Part shown: positions 9,087 through 17,934 of the stretch, piece after piece
Layout: each line of letters opens with the position of its first letter
Position numbering within the stretch: the first letter of the stretch is position 1
Origin: Proteiniphilum acetatigenes DSM 18083
Lineage (GTDB): Bacteria; Bacteroidota; Bacteroidia; Bacteroidales; Dysgonomonadaceae
Direction of reading: 5' to 3'
Assembly (NCBI RefSeq): GCF_000380985.1
Contig: NZ_KB905693.1
Location: 310,001 to 374,000, forward strand
Length of the DNA: 64,000 nucleotides
Position numbers and translations under genes: made by a program
Notes under the pieces: model-generated
Told to the model about the DNA's origin: nothing
The model's database searches: none
Seen by the model: the letters and a program-made list of their open reading frames with translations, nothing else

Positions 9087-9527
9087 TCACTTTGTTCTTC
9101 CCGCTTCCTGTTGTTCTGTCGCTCCTTTTACTTTGCTCTGTTTGCCGTCGTTGTACACTTCGCGTTGCCCGATTTTCAGGGTTCCATCGTACTTGCTACC
9201 CATTTCTACTTCCAAAAAATCCGAAACGATATCGCCTTGAACCGATCCGGTAGTTTTTAAAATAAGTTCTTTACTTTTTACAGAGCCTTTGATATGTCCG
9301 AAGATAATGATATTATCGCTTTCCAAAAAGCCTTCCACATCTGCTTTTTCCCCCAGGATGATACCTTGTTTCGACGATATGTTTCCTTCCACTTTGCCGT
9401 CGATCCGGACAATGCCGTCTCCGTGAATATCCCCTTTGAAACTCATATCGTTACCTACTACGGTGGTGATAGGCAGGGAATCCAACTTTGAAACCCCGAC
9501 ATCCTTTTTTCTTTCTTCTTTAGCCAT
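9087..9527 (-). CDS. Bactofilin (polymer-forming cytoskeletal protein)
   Basis: Predicted 146 residues. Bactofilins assemble without nucleotide into filaments at the inner membrane and place cell-wall enzymes. The central part, about residues 25-120, has the beta-helix repeat pattern typical of the family: GNDMSFKGDIHGDGIVRIDG, VEGNISS, IILGEKADVEG, IIIFGHIKGSV, LILKTTGSVQGDI. I choose the ATG at 9527 because GAGGAAG lies just upstream; it overlaps the stop of the M23 gene by eight bases. Three ATG codons further up (to 9548) are less likely. The overlap with a peptidoglycan peptidase gene implies translational coupling and a shared job in wall shaping. Confidence 0.9.
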   Translation of the reverse strand: MAKEERKKDVGVSKLDSLPITTVVGNDMSFKGDIHGDGIVRIDGKVEGNISSKQGIILGEKADVEGFLESDNIIIFGHIKGSVKSKELILKTTGSVQGDIVSDFLEVEMGSKYDGTLKIGQREVYNDGKQSKVKGATEQQEAGRTK

Positions 9528-10359
9528 AAATTTCTTCCTCATCATCAATACTTATGTATTTTTTAGGGTTGATTCTCTTCCTGTTATAAATAATTTCATA
9601 ATGTAAATGTGAGCCCGTACTTCTTCCGGAACTGCCCATCAATCCGATAAATTGTCCGCTCTGCACATAATCACCTTTCTTCACATGGATCTGCCAGAGG
9701 TGTGCGTACAGTGTTTGGAGATTTTTATCGTGTTCAATGATCACGCATCTTCCGTATCCGCCTTTATATCCGGCAAAAGTAACTATCCCGCAACCCGTGG
9801 CTTTAATGCTGTCCCCCACCTGGCCTTTAAAATCTATGCCGCCATGAAACTCCGTGTTTCTTCCTGTGAACGGGTTACGGCGATACCCATATTCTGAGGT
9901 TATTTTTCCGTCAAATGGTTTGCCTATCGGTACCGAATTTAATGTTTCCTCCAACCCCAGTACCTGCTTTTGATAAAAATCGGCAAATTCATTGATATTT
10001 GTGATGTCAAATTCAGCGCTTATTCCCCCCATATTGTCCATTTTCAACTTTTCCAACCCCCTGTCCTGGAGGAATGAGTTGATGCGATACATCCCTGAAT
10101 CAATGGACGCAAAAGCGGTGAGGGCTTTGTGTAGATCGATCCGGCTCCGGATATAATTGGCCCTGTCCAGCCTTTCCTGATAAACCCGACTGGTGTTCTG
10201 ATAGATCAGAAAACCGGAAACCAGGATAAAGGAGATGATAAGCAATGAGAGAAATGCCGCGTATTTCCGCCAGTGGACAATGATGTGGGTGGGTACCTGA
10301 CGGACTTTGCTTGTCTTCTCCCTGGAATTAACAATTAGAACTGAGGTCTTATGTTTCAT
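9520..10359 (-). CDS. M23-family peptidoglycan metallopeptidase
   Basis: Predicted 279 residues. A cytoplasmic tail of about 30 residues is followed by one membrane helix (AAFLSLLIISFILVSGFLI, about 34-52), a periplasmic coiled region, and a LytM/M23 domain from about residue 150. The zinc ligands are visible: the His and Asp of FHGGID and the HxH of SHLHYE, within NPFTGRNTEFHGGIDF and MGSSGRSTGSHLHYE. Enzymes with this motif cut peptide cross-links in peptidoglycan. The next gene is a bactofilin overlapping its 3' end; in Helicobacter the bactofilin CcmA works with the M23 enzyme Csd1, so a cell-shape role is a fair inference. Confidence 0.9.
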   Translation of the reverse strand: MKHKTSVLIVNSREKTSKVRQVPTHIIVHWRKYAAFLSLLIISFILVSGFLIYQNTSRVYQERLDRANYIRSRIDLHKALTAFASIDSGMYRINSFLQDRGLEKLKMDNMGGISAEFDITNINEFADFYQKQVLGLEETLNSVPIGKPFDGKITSEYGYRRNPFTGRNTEFHGGIDFKGQVGDSIKATGCGIVTFAGYKGGYGRCVIIEHDKNLQTLYAHLWQIHVKKGDYVQSGQFIGLMGSSGRSTGSHLHYEIIYNRKRINPKKYISIDDEEEIYG

Positions 10360-11123
10360 TGCTAAACTTTACCAGTTTTAAGTAAATTACGGCAAAACAA
10401 TCCGGTAAAAATATTTATCTATATTTAAACGTGTTGATTATAAGCGGATTGTGTTCAGCCTTAATACCGTGATTATTTTATTGCACAGTATTAAGTTTAT
10501 TAAAAAAATTACCTGACAGTCAAACAAAAGTAGCAATAAATATTTGAATAAGATTTTATTTACGATTTTTTAATCGATGTTTTCTATTGATTTTTAAGTT
10601 AAACCGTACGATTATTTCGTAAAATTTTTCGCTCCAACAGGACGCAGAAGAATTGTCATACCTTAGCCTGTTTAGAAAGAAAAAAACTAAATATGCTAAT
10701 AAACAGATATTTATCGTGTATGGTAAGGCGACATATAAAAAAAATCGATAAATGATATTTTGGATAGAGATTTACTTTAACAATGTTGTCAAAATGAAAA
10801 ATAACTTAACTTTCGCATATGAATTTGAAATAGGTGTAACTAAAGAGGAAACCTTGTGAAACTTGAAAAAATAATAAAATAAAACCGATAAAACGATTAA
10901 GAATGGAGCATTAAAACATAATCACCGGCTGAATTGTTTAAATCTGAATGATAGAGTCTCTCAGTTACAGAAAGATATCGGTGAGACCTTCAAAAAGACG
11001 AATAAAACTATTTCGTTAAGTAAGCGTAAAGTGAATTTATTTACTTTGCCGAACGTAGAATTAACAATCGAGGAGCGAAGGCGACTCAAAATGTAATATA
11101 ATTGAACAATCAATATAAACTTT
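10360..11123. other. Long AT-rich intergenic region with a possible degraded frame
   Basis: This 764-base gap separates divergent genes and is very rich in A and T. A minus-strand -7-like box (TACTTTTG, 10525-10532) may serve the M23 gene, but no good -33 box accompanies it. On the plus strand, the frame from about 10900 to 11095 is open for over 60 codons without a start codon and reads like a charged helical peptide; it could be a gene remnant or chance. The end of the region carries a repeat of the palindromic leader family. Confidence 0.5.
11006..11058 (+). repeat. Palindromic leader repeat A (upstream of the DUF4256 gene)
   Basis: The block ACTATTTCGTTAAG (11008-11021) is followed by an inverted repeat of nine pairs with a two-base centre (11028-11036 with 11039-11047, one G-T pair) and then GCCGAACGTAG. 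The 16-base block AACTATTTCGTTAAGT is identical to one in copy D. Confidence 0.65.
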
Positions 11124-11699
11124 ATGGGGAATAAGATGCAAGATAAGAATGTGTTACCGGAAGAACAGGCGAACGCGTTGCTGGCTACCTTGCGGATCCG
11201 GTTTGAGAAGAATATGAATCGGCACGAAGGCCTTGACTTTCGCAAGATACAAAGCCGGTTTGAAGAGTATCCGGAAAAGTTGTGGTCACTCAACGAGATG
11301 GAGGAGACCGGCGGAGAACCCGATGTGATAGGATATGACAAACAGCTTGACAAGTACATCTTTTGTGATTGTTCGCCTGAAAGTCCTAAAGGCCGAAGGA
11401 GTGTATGCTATGATCCCGAGGCGCTGGCATCAAGAAAAGAGCATAAACCCCGGCACAGTGCCATCGGGATGGCTTCCGAGATGGGAATAGCGTTGCTGAC
11501 GGAGGAGCAGTATCATGCCTTGCAGCGGTTAGGTGAGTTCGATACCAAAACCTCAAGCTGGATCGTGGCGCCTCAGGATGTCAGGAAGTTGGGCGGTGGA
11601 TTATTTGGGGACCGACGGTATGGACGGGTCTTTATCTATCATAATGGTGCCGAGTCTTATTATGCAGCCAGAGGATTTCGCGGTATTTTAGAGGTGTAA
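11124..11699 (+). CDS. DUF4256 family protein
   Basis: Predicted 191-residue soluble protein without signal peptide. The sequence matches what I know of the DUF4256 family: the opening helix with LLATLRIRFEKNMNRH, then SLNEMEETGGEPDVIGYD, a Cys pair in YIFCDCSPESPKGRRSVCYD, and DTKTSSWIVAPQDVRKLGGGLFGDRRYGRVFIYHNGAESYYAARGFRG broken over the last 60 residues. Length is normal for the family. No reaction has been assigned to it as far as I know. The ATG at 11124 is chosen; a second ATG four codons later is possible. Confidence 0.85.
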   Translation: MGNKMQDKNVLPEEQANALLATLRIRFEKNMNRHEGLDFRKIQSRFEEYPEKLWSLNEMEETGGEPDVIGYDKQLDKYIFCDCSPESPKGRRSVCYDPEALASRKEHKPRHSAIGMASEMGIALLTEEQYHALQRLGEFDTKTSSWIVAPQDVRKLGGGLFGDRRYGRVFIYHNGAESYYAARGFRGILEV

Positions 11700-11713
11700 A
11701 GTTAAAAAATGAT

Positions 11714-11721
11714 TATCTTTG
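11714..11721 (+). promoter_or_regulatory. -7 promoter box for the DUF1080 lipoprotein gene
   Basis: TATCTTTG fits the Bacteroidota TAnnTTTG box. It lies 15 bases after the previous stop codon and about 140 bases before the next start. No clear TTTG box is seen at the right distance upstream. Confidence 0.45.
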
Positions 11722-11759
11722 CTCCTTATTATTCAATGACATTAAACATTTTTTACGCT

Positions 11760-11826
11760 CGGTAAAACAACTGACGACAAACCGAAGCCAAAAACAAATT
11801 TGTTTGAATTTTGGTGAGGTGCGAAG
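11760..11826 (+). repeat. Palindromic leader repeat B (upstream of the DUF1080 gene)
   Basis: Degenerate member of the family. It contains a perfect 14-base palindrome AAACAAATTTGTTT at 11792-11805, preceded by CCGAAGCC and followed by GAATTTTGGTGAGG, similar to the flanks of copies C and E. It would lie in the leader of the mRNA. Confidence 0.5.
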
Positions 11827-11862
11827 GGAAAAAGAAAATGTTTATTTAAACCGCTCACAATC

Positions 11863-12657
11863 ATGAAGTATAGCAAATTATTCATTTTTTTTAGTGTTAT
11901 TTCAATTGCATTTCTGGTTTCCTGTAACGGGAAAAGGACGGGCGAAGCTGAATGGGTACAGCTCTTTAACGGTAAAGATATGACCGGATGGACTCTGAAA
12001 ATTACCGGATATGAAATGGGAGATAATTTTGGAAATACATTCCGGGTAGAAGATGGGATAATTAAAGTGCGCTACGAGGCGTATGATTCATTTGATAACC
12101 GCTTCGGACATCTGTTCTACAAAGATCAATTCTCACACTACAGACTCCGTGTGGAATACCGTATTGTAGGTGACCAATGCCCCGGTGCGCCCGGCTGGGC
12201 ATATAAGAACAGCGGGATTATGATTCATGGACAGACACCTGAATCGATGGACAAAGATCAGGATTTTCCCACTTCCATCGAGGTGCAGTTACTTGGCAGC
12301 GATTCCCTGGTGGAGCGTACCAACATGAATGTGTGTACTCCCGGAACCAATATCGTGATGGATGGAAAGTTGACCCTGGATCATTGCATCAACTCATCTA
12401 CCGATTATTTTTATGGTGAAGAGTGGTTTACCGCAGAAGTAGAGGTGAGGGGCAATGAAGTGATAAGGCATATCATCAATGGCGATACCGTGCTTCAATA
12501 CTCGCAACCACAATTGGATGAACGGGATGCAACCTATGCCAAATTGGTTGAGCTGAATGGTGGTAACAAAATGCTGAGCGGTGGCACTATCTCCCTGCAG
12601 AGCGAAGGACATCCTATCGATTTTCGTAAAGTAGAGATTATGTTGCTGGAGGAATAA
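11863..12657 (+). CDS. DUF1080 (3-keto-disaccharide hydrolase family) lipoprotein
   Basis: Predicted 264-residue lipoprotein; the signal MKYSKLFIFFSVISIAFLVSC ends in Cys 21. The rest is one DUF1080 domain, a concanavalin-like beta sandwich, recognised by WVQLFNGKDMTGW, FRVEDGIIKVRY, FGHLFYKDQFSHYRLRVEYR, NSGIMIHGQ, SIEVQLLG and GTISLQSEGHPIDFRKVEIM. Some family members hydrolyse 3-keto-glycosides; others have no known activity. The lipid anchor puts it at the cell surface or in the periplasm. It has no carbohydrate-related neighbours here, so the substrate cannot be inferred. Confidence 0.85.
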   Translation: MKYSKLFIFFSVISIAFLVSCNGKRTGEAEWVQLFNGKDMTGWTLKITGYEMGDNFGNTFRVEDGIIKVRYEAYDSFDNRFGHLFYKDQFSHYRLRVEYRIVGDQCPGAPGWAYKNSGIMIHGQTPESMDKDQDFPTSIEVQLLGSDSLVERTNMNVCTPGTNIVMDGKLTLDHCINSSTDYFYGEEWFTAEVEVRGNEVIRHIINGDTVLQYSQPQLDERDATYAKLVELNGGNKMLSGGTISLQSEGHPIDFRKVEIMLLEE

Positions 12658-12706
12658 ATATATACAGCCCTTCCATGGCCTCAACGGTGATGGATTACTG
12701 TAAAAA

Positions 12707-12743
12707 TAAAAACCCGCCTCATATCTGCGAAGCGGGTTTTTTA
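12707..12743. terminator. Bidirectional terminator between the DUF1080 gene and pckA
   Basis: AAAACCCGC at 12709-12717 pairs perfectly with GCGGGTTTT at 12732-12740, with A-rich and T-rich flanks, so it can act in both directions between these convergent genes. Confidence 0.85.
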
Positions 12744-12801
12744 TGGATAATGCTCAACGAATTCGTTGTGAAAACTAACCGTTAAGCAAATTTCTAACTT
12801 A

Positions 12802-14394
12802 TTAGTCTAATTGCGGTCCTGAAGGGATCAATGCTATGGCAGCATCGTTGTCGCAATATTGCTTGAAGTTTTCGATATACATGGCGGCCAGTTTCTTGGC
12901 TTTGGCTTCCCACTCACTCTTGTCGGCGTAAGTATTACGCGGGTCGAGGATGTCAGAAACACCTTCCAGTTTTGCAGGAGCCGTCAGGTTCATGATCGGG
13001 ATGTGTACCTTTTCTGCATTTTCGATTGAACCGTCGATGATAGCATCGATGATGGCACGAGTATCTTTCAGAGAAATACGTTTTCCTGTCCCGTTCCAAC
13101 CGGTATTTACCAGATATGCTTTGGCGTTGTGCTGATTCATCTTTTCAACCAACGTTTTTGCATACATAGTGGGATGCAGCGTGAGGAACGCTTCTCCGAA
13201 AGCAGGAGAGAATGAAGGCTGCGGCTCGGTGATACCACGCTCGGTACCTGCCAGTTTGGAAGTAAATCCGCAGAGGAAGTGGTATTGTGCCTGGTTGTCG
13301 TCGAGGATAGATACCGGAGGCAATACGCCGAACGCGTCAGCCGACAGATAGATGATTTTGTTAGCGTGACCGGCACGTGACGGAAGAACGATCTTGCTGA
13401 TGTGGTAGATAGGATACGAAACGCGGGTGTTCTCAGTAGTAGAACCGTCAGTGAAATCGATATTACCTTCATCATCTACAGTTACGTTTTCCAGGAGTGC
13501 ATCGCGACGGATAGCACGCCAGATGTCCGGTTCGTTTTGCTCGCTCAGGTTGATCACTTTTGCATAACAACCACCTTCGTAGTTGAATACTCCATGTTCA
13601 TCCCATCCGTGCTCGTCGTCACCAATCAGGTAACGTTTCGGGTCGGCAGATAAAGTAGTTTTTCCTGTTCCGGAGAGACCGAAGAAAATAGCTACGTCAC
13701 CATCTTCGCCTACGTTGGCAGAGCAGTGCATCGAAGCAATCCCTTTCAACGGCAGATAGTAGTTCATCAGGGCGAACATACCTTTTTTCATTTCACCGCC
13801 GTACCAGGTACCACCGATCACCTGCATTCTCTGGGTGAGATCAAATAATGTAAAGTTTTCAGAGTTCAAACCTTGCTCCTGCCATTTGTCATTGGTTACT
13901 TTTGAACCGTTGAGGCATACGAAATCGGGCTCACCGTAGTTGGCCAGTTCGTAGTGCGAGGGACGGATAAACATATTGGTTACGAAGTGGGCCTGCCAGG
14001 CAACTTCCATCACGAAACGTACTTTCATACGTGTGTCGGCGTTGGTGCCGCAGAAAGTGTCCACTACATACAGTTTTTTTGCTTTGGAAAGCTGATTGGC
14101 TACCAACCCTTTGCAGTAGTCGAATGCATCCCGGGTACAAGGACGGTTGATAGTACCATCCCACCACAAGGTATCTCTTGTGATGTCATCTTCCACGATG
14201 AATTTATCTTTAGGAGAACGGCCGGTGAATTTACCGGTGTAAACGGCAGTAGCACCGCTCTTTGTTAATTTAGCTCTTTCGAAACCTTCATTCGCGGGAT
14301 TCATCTCATCCTGGTAAAGCGTCTCGTAGGAAGGATTATGAACGATTTCAAAATCGCCCGTAATGCCATACTTGCTTAAATCTAAATTTGCCAT
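12802..14394 (-). CDS. pckA: Phosphoenolpyruvate carboxykinase (ATP)
   Basis: Predicted 530-residue cytoplasmic enzyme that interconverts oxaloacetate plus ATP with phosphoenolpyruvate, CO2 and ADP. In fermentative Bacteroidales it often runs toward oxaloacetate for succinate formation. Visible motifs are [14 protein letters not shown] near residues 52-65, the P-loop [11 protein letters not shown] near 244-254, the metal-binding [11 protein letters not shown] near 260-270, and [17 protein letters not shown] around 380-396. Length is normal for the ATP-dependent family. It stands alone, with a terminator after it and a leader of about 145 bases before it, and a possible promoter at 14545-14552. 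Confidence 0.97.
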   Translation of the reverse strand: MANLDLSKYGITGDFEIVHNPSYETLYQDEMNPANEGFERAKLTKSGATAVYTGKFTGRSPKDKFIVEDDITRDTLWWDGTINRPCTRDAFDYCKGLVANQLSKAKKLYVVDTFCGTNADTRMKVRFVMEVAWQAHFVTNMFIRPSHYELANYGEPDFVCLNGSKVTNDKWQEQGLNSENFTLFDLTQRMQVIGGTWYGGEMKKGMFALMNYYLPLKGIASMHCSANVGEDGDVAIFFGLSGTGKTTLSADPKRYLIGDDEHGWDEHGVFNYEGGCYAKVINLSEQNEPDIWRAIRRDALLENVTVDDEGNIDFTDGSTTENTRVSYPIYHISKIVLPSRAGHANKIIYLSADAFGVLPPVSILDDNQAQYHFLCGFTSKLAGTERGITEPQPSFSPAFGEAFLTLHPTMYAKTLVEKMNQHNAKAYLVNTGWNGTGKRISLKDTRAIIDAIIDGSIENAEKVHIPIMNLTAPAKLEGVSDILDPRNTYADKSEWEAKAKKLAAMYIENFKQYCDNDAAIALIPSGPQLD

Positions 14395-14451
14395 TTTGAT
14401 AAAATTTGGGTTTAATATTATGAATGAATAAAACTTGCATGTAGACCAACG

Positions 14452-14527
14452 TTTTCGTTAAGCAATATGGGCAGAAGCCAAACTTGTTTGGATTATGCCG
14501 TTGTGAGAAAACGACTAACTTTAGTGA
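14452..14527 (+). repeat. Palindromic leader repeat C (pckA leader)
   Basis: The block TTTTCGTTAAGCAATA is followed by CCAAACTTGTTTGG (14478-14491), then ATTATGCCGTTGTGAG, then a second palindrome ACTAA-CT-TTAGT (14514-14525). The palindrome centres are about 35 bases apart. The pckA gene runs on the opposite strand, so its mRNA would carry the reverse complement. Confidence 0.7.
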
Positions 14528-14544
14528 ACCTAAAAACAGGCATA

Positions 14545-14552
14545 CAAAAATA
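14545..14552 (-). promoter_or_regulatory. Possible -7 promoter box of pckA
   Basis: On the minus strand this reads TATTTTTG, matching TAnnTTTG, with a TTTC at the -33 distance. Transcription from here gives a leader of about 145 bases that contains repeat C. Confidence 0.45.
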
Positions 14553-14653
14553 TACAAATTCTTTCAAATAGGAAAATAATTAAAGAAATTTTTCTTTAAT
14601 TGGCTGTTTTTTTATCCGCACATCTTTTTTTAAACAAAAAATCATATCAAAAG

Positions 14654-14684
14654 TTTAGCTGAGTACAGAAAATCATTACCTTTG
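14654..14684 (+). promoter_or_regulatory. Promoter of upp
   Basis: TTTA at 14654-14657 and TACCTTTG at 14677-14684 are 19 bases apart. The leader to the upp start is about 150 bases and contains repeat D. Confidence 0.65.
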
Positions 14685-14719
14685 TTTTCCGGAAATAATT
14701 ACTTCGTCCAGTCGGTTGC

Positions 14720-14786
14720 GGAACTATTTCGTTAAGTCAACTGAGCAGAGGATAAGCAAGCTTATACTATGCCTTGGCGAGAACTG
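14720..14786 (+). repeat. Palindromic leader repeat D (upp leader)
   Basis: GAACTATTTCGTTAAG (14721-14736), identical over 16 bases to copy F, is followed by a palindrome ATAAGC-AA-GCTTAT (14752-14765) and ACTATGCCTTGGCGAG. Confidence 0.7.
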
Positions 14787-14841
14787 GGAATATTTGTTCT
14801 ACACCGTGATAAGCTGGAAGAGATAAAATTGATTTATAAAA

Positions 14842-15501
14842 ATGGAAGTAAACAACTTTTCGGACAGCAATTCTTTACTTAATTCTTTTATCCGTGAAAT
14901 AAGGGATATCACCATTCAGAACGACCGGCTCCGGTTTCGCCGAAACATAGAACGTATCGGTGAGATTATGGCTTACGAAATCAGTAAAGGTTTTCATTAC
15001 AAGAAGATTGAAGTAAGCACGCCGCTTGATGTGGCTGAGGTGAGTGTTCCGGAAGAGGATATTGTAATCGCTACTATTCTCAGGGCCGGACTTCCGTTCC
15101 ATCATGGTATGTTAAATTATTTCGACGGAGCGGAAAATGCATTCGTCTCTGCATACAGAAAATACAAAGAGACCGGTCATCAGTCGTTCGACATTCATAT
15201 CGAATATATCGCATCGCCCTCGATAGAAGGGAAGACCTTGATCCTGGCCGATCCGATGCTGGCGACAGGAAGTAGTATGGAGTTGACCTACAGGGCACTG
15301 CTTACCAAAGGTACGCCGGCAAATATCCACATAGCCACGATCATTGCCAGCAGACAGGCGATAGACTATTGCAAAGCCAATTTTCCTGAAGAAAAAACAA
15401 CTATCTGGGCTGCCGCCATTGATCCCGGCCTGAATGAATCGTCCTATATCGTGCCGGGTATCGGGGATGCGGGTGATCTTGCTTACGGGGAGAAGATTTA
15501 A
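14842..15501 (+). CDS. upp: Uracil phosphoribosyltransferase
   Basis: Predicted 219-residue salvage enzyme that makes UMP from uracil and PRPP. The PRPP-binding loop is visible as LILADPMLATGSS near residues 133-145, the substrate region as ATILRAGLPFHHGML near 75-89, and the uracil-binding end as YIVPGIGDAGDLAYG near 203-217. The N-terminal region differs from that of the E. coli type but matches Bacteroidales proteins of this size. It has its own promoter and a long leader. The stop codon overlaps that of the convergent glycosyltransferase gene by a few bases. Confidence 0.93.
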   Translation: MEVNNFSDSNSLLNSFIREIRDITIQNDRLRFRRNIERIGEIMAYEISKGFHYKKIEVSTPLDVAEVSVPEEDIVIATILRAGLPFHHGMLNYFDGAENAFVSAYRKYKETGHQSFDIHIEYIASPSIEGKTLILADPMLATGSSMELTYRALLTKGTPANIHIATIIASRQAIDYCKANFPEEKTTIWAAAIDPGLNESSYIVPGIGDAGDLAYGEKI

Positions 15502-16487
15502 TCATAAAATTTTTTTTCGAACGCTTTGAATTCACCTTTTTTCAAAATCAACCGTTTCCATACGGCAGATAAAAACCCTGTACCATATCCTGTCAATTGG
15601 ATCCAGGCTGCTGCTATACTGTAAAGCGCTACGCCGACTGATCCGTTTTTTATGAGGGAGTCGATAAAGACAAGTAGCGAGTAAGACAGAGGAATAAGAA
15701 GAAACAGAGGGTGAATGACAGAGAGGACAAGGATTAATGCCATACCGGCGACAAAAAATGCGGGTAACAAATGTACTATCTTCAGTGATCCGGGGTGAGC
15801 AAGATGCAGGTTGATGCGTGCAATGCCTGAGTTGTATACCTGCTTGAAAAATTGTCCGAAGGTACTTCTTCGTTTGTGGTAGATAAAAGCATCGGAGATA
15901 AGTGCTGTCCTGAAACCGTTCTTCAGTAATCGCAGGCTAAGATCGATATCCTCTCCAAATCGCATAGAACCATATCCTCCTATCGTATCAAATGCTTTTT
16001 TGGAAACTCCAAAATTGAAACTCCGGGGATTGAATTTCTCCATAGACCTTTTACTGCCGCGAATTCCGCCGGTAGTAAAGAAAGAGGTCATGGAGTAGTT
16101 GATTGCTTTTTGTATTGTGGTGAATGTAGGTAGTGCTGCATCGGGTCCTCCATAAGCATCAGCGTACTGCTCACGGAGGGACTGGGAAACAGTCTCTATG
16201 TAACGAGGCGGTATGATGCAATCCGAGTCGAAGAAGATAAGATAATCGTATTTTGCCTGAGCTGCACCCACATTTCTGGTAAGACCCGGCCCGGAATTGG
16301 GTTTCTCGAAGTAAGTAAGATCGAGTTTATCGCGATATTTTGTCACTACGGTATCGCTTTTTCGGGTAGACCCATCCTCAACGATTACTACTTCAAATCG
16401 TTTGTCTGTTTGTTCACAGAGGCTTGCAAGAAGTTCGTCCACTTCATCAGGACGATTATAGAGAGGTATAATAATTGAAAAAAACAT
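15498..16487 (-). CDS. Family 2 glycosyltransferase with C-terminal membrane helices
   Basis: Predicted 329 residues. Residues 1-230 form a GT-A domain: FSIIIPLYNRPDEVDELLAS, EVVIVEDGS, the metal-binding FFDSDC near 90-95, FNFGVSKKAFDTIGGYG and the catalytic-region GEDIDLSLRL. The last 90 residues contain two to three membrane helices (LLPAFFVAGMALILVLSVI and LFLLIPLSYSLLVFIDSL). Such enzymes add sugars to lipid-linked or surface glycans, but donor and acceptor cannot be told from sequence. It stands alone, convergent with upp and divergent from the DUF4369 gene. Confidence 0.88.
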   Translation of the reverse strand: MFFSIIIPLYNRPDEVDELLASLCEQTDKRFEVVIVEDGSTRKSDTVVTKYRDKLDLTYFEKPNSGPGLTRNVGAAQAKYDYLIFFDSDCIIPPRYIETVSQSLREQYADAYGGPDAALPTFTTIQKAINYSMTSFFTTGGIRGSKRSMEKFNPRSFNFGVSKKAFDTIGGYGSMRFGEDIDLSLRLLKNGFRTALISDAFIYHKRRSTFGQFFKQVYNSGIARINLHLAHPGSLKIVHLLPAFFVAGMALILVLSVIHPLFLLIPLSYSLLVFIDSLIKNGSVGVALYSIAAAWIQLTGYGTGFLSAVWKRLILKKGEFKAFEKKFYD

Positions 16488-16675
16488 AATATCTACCCGT
16501 TTATTCAGCGCAAAGCTAATTATTTTATTTTATTTTCCCATTACAGGCCATCTATCTCTTCTTACTCTCTGATTTTTTACAGTCTCAATCTGATCCCTCT
16601 TGTTTTATCCTTTTTCTTCTCAATCCCGGCATTCTCGTTTAAAAACAAAAAACAGTTAAATAAATGTGAAAAATA

Positions 16676-16706
16676 ATTGAATATTTAAAAAAATAGAATA
16701 TCTTTG
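16676..16706 (+). promoter_or_regulatory. Promoter of the DUF4369-yifB operon
   Basis: ATTG at 16676-16679 and TATCTTTG at 16699-16706 lie 19 bases apart, close to the Bacteroidota consensus. The leader is about 80 bases. Confidence 0.6.
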
Positions 16707-16793
16707 TCCTTCCGAATAAATATTGTTTTTTTGATAGGTTGCGAAAAAATTGCAGAATATCAGTAAAGATGGTTAATGAGAAGTTGTTGATAT

Positions 16794-17912
16794 ATGGTAA
16801 GGTTTTGTAAAATAGCTGTTTACTTACTTATTTTATATTCCGTCGTATCATGTAAAAATGGGGAGGGGATGCTGATCAGGGGGGAGATTTCGAATTTGGA
16901 GAATCCCTATATCCTGGTTACCTTTCTTTCTGCCGATACTCTTGCCATCGATACTATCAATGTGGATGTGAAAGGAAAATTCAATTACAAAAATCAGCTC
17001 GATACACTTACCTCCTTTTCGCTCTATCTGAATAATTACGAGAGCGCTGCCGTGGTTTTTGCTGATAAGGGGCAGACCCTGAAAGTGAAAGGAGATGCGT
17101 TATTGCCGGATCTCATTGAAGTGAACGGAAATGAGATTAATAACGATCTCACGCTGTTCAAGACGGAAAACCGTGAACTGCTTGCACAACGCGGTCAGTT
17201 GTTGCTTAACCTGAGTATGGAATCCCAGTCGGACACTATCGGCAATAAGTCAATCACCCGTCATGATGAGATTGCTAAATTGCAATTACTCAATCACGAA
17301 CTGATATCACAAGCTGAAGAATTTATAAAAAAGAATCCCACGAGATTCTCCAGTCTTATCCTTATCAATAATTTTTTTATAAACAGTGATAATCCCCAGG
17401 CTTTGGAACGTGTACTGGCGTATTTACAGGGAAATGTGACCGATACTCAGTTTGCAGCCCGGTTGAGATCCTATTCTGAAAAGATCAACCGTTCGGCTGA
17501 AGGTGCGCATATGCCCTATTTTATGCTTAAAGATAAAGAGGGAGGAAATATTTATTCTCATGAGTTTAACGGAAAATATCTGCTGCTCTCTTTCGTTTCT
17601 ACAGCGGGAATCGAGTCACGCGAAACTATCGATCTGCTGAAAGAAGCTTACCAGGAAGTCAATAGAGACAGCGTGGAGTTCCTGACTGTGTATATTGATT
17701 CGGATATCTATCCGGTGGAATATGTGGAGAATGATTCTATTCCCTGGAGAGTGGTTCCCGAGAAAAGAAGTTGGGGATCGGATATCGTAGATGCGTACAA
17801 TGTGCAATATATACCCTTTAATATTCTGATCGCCCCTGACGGCAATATCAAAGTACGCAATATTCCTGCGCAGGGAGTAGCGAATGCAATCAGAAATTCT
17901 TCCGAAGATTAA
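16794..17912 (+). CDS. DUF4369/thioredoxin-fold lipoprotein without active-site cysteines
   Basis: Predicted 372-residue lipoprotein; the signal MVRFCKIAVYLLILYSVVSC ends in Cys 20. Residues 25-115 match the N-terminal DUF4369 beta domain common in Bacteroidota thiol-disulfide proteins (LIRGEISNLENPYILVTF). A helical middle is followed by a thioredoxin-like domain from about residue 240 (MPYFMLKDKEGGNIYSHEFNG broken here, then LLLSFVSTAGIESRETIDLL). Where relatives have WCGPC there is TAGIES, so it cannot do CXXC redox chemistry. The cis-Pro region IPFNILIAPDG is kept. The yifB gene follows after 22 bases. The role is unknown; a binding or structural function is possible. Confidence 0.8.
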   Translation: MVRFCKIAVYLLILYSVVSCKNGEGMLIRGEISNLENPYILVTFLSADTLAIDTINVDVKGKFNYKNQLDTLTSFSLYLNNYESAAVVFADKGQTLKVKGDALLPDLIEVNGNEINNDLTLFKTENRELLAQRGQLLLNLSMESQSDTIGNKSITRHDEIAKLQLLNHELISQAEEFIKKNPTRFSSLILINNFFINSDNPQALERVLAYLQGNVTDTQFAARLRSYSEKINRSAEGAHMPYFMLKDKEGGNIYSHEFNGKYLLLSFVSTAGIESRETIDLLKEAYQEVNRDSVEFLTVYIDSDIYPVEYVENDSIPWRVVPEKRSWGSDIVDAYNVQYIPFNILIAPDGNIKVRNIPAQGVANAIRNSSED

Positions 17913-17934
17913 GTGCAAAAAAAGACTTGGTAAC

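Noticed and set aside
10960-11359. Minus-strand frame of 132 codons across the DUF4256 gene
   Set aside because: It is antisense to a well-supported gene, has a Ser/Ile-rich composition and no family pattern.
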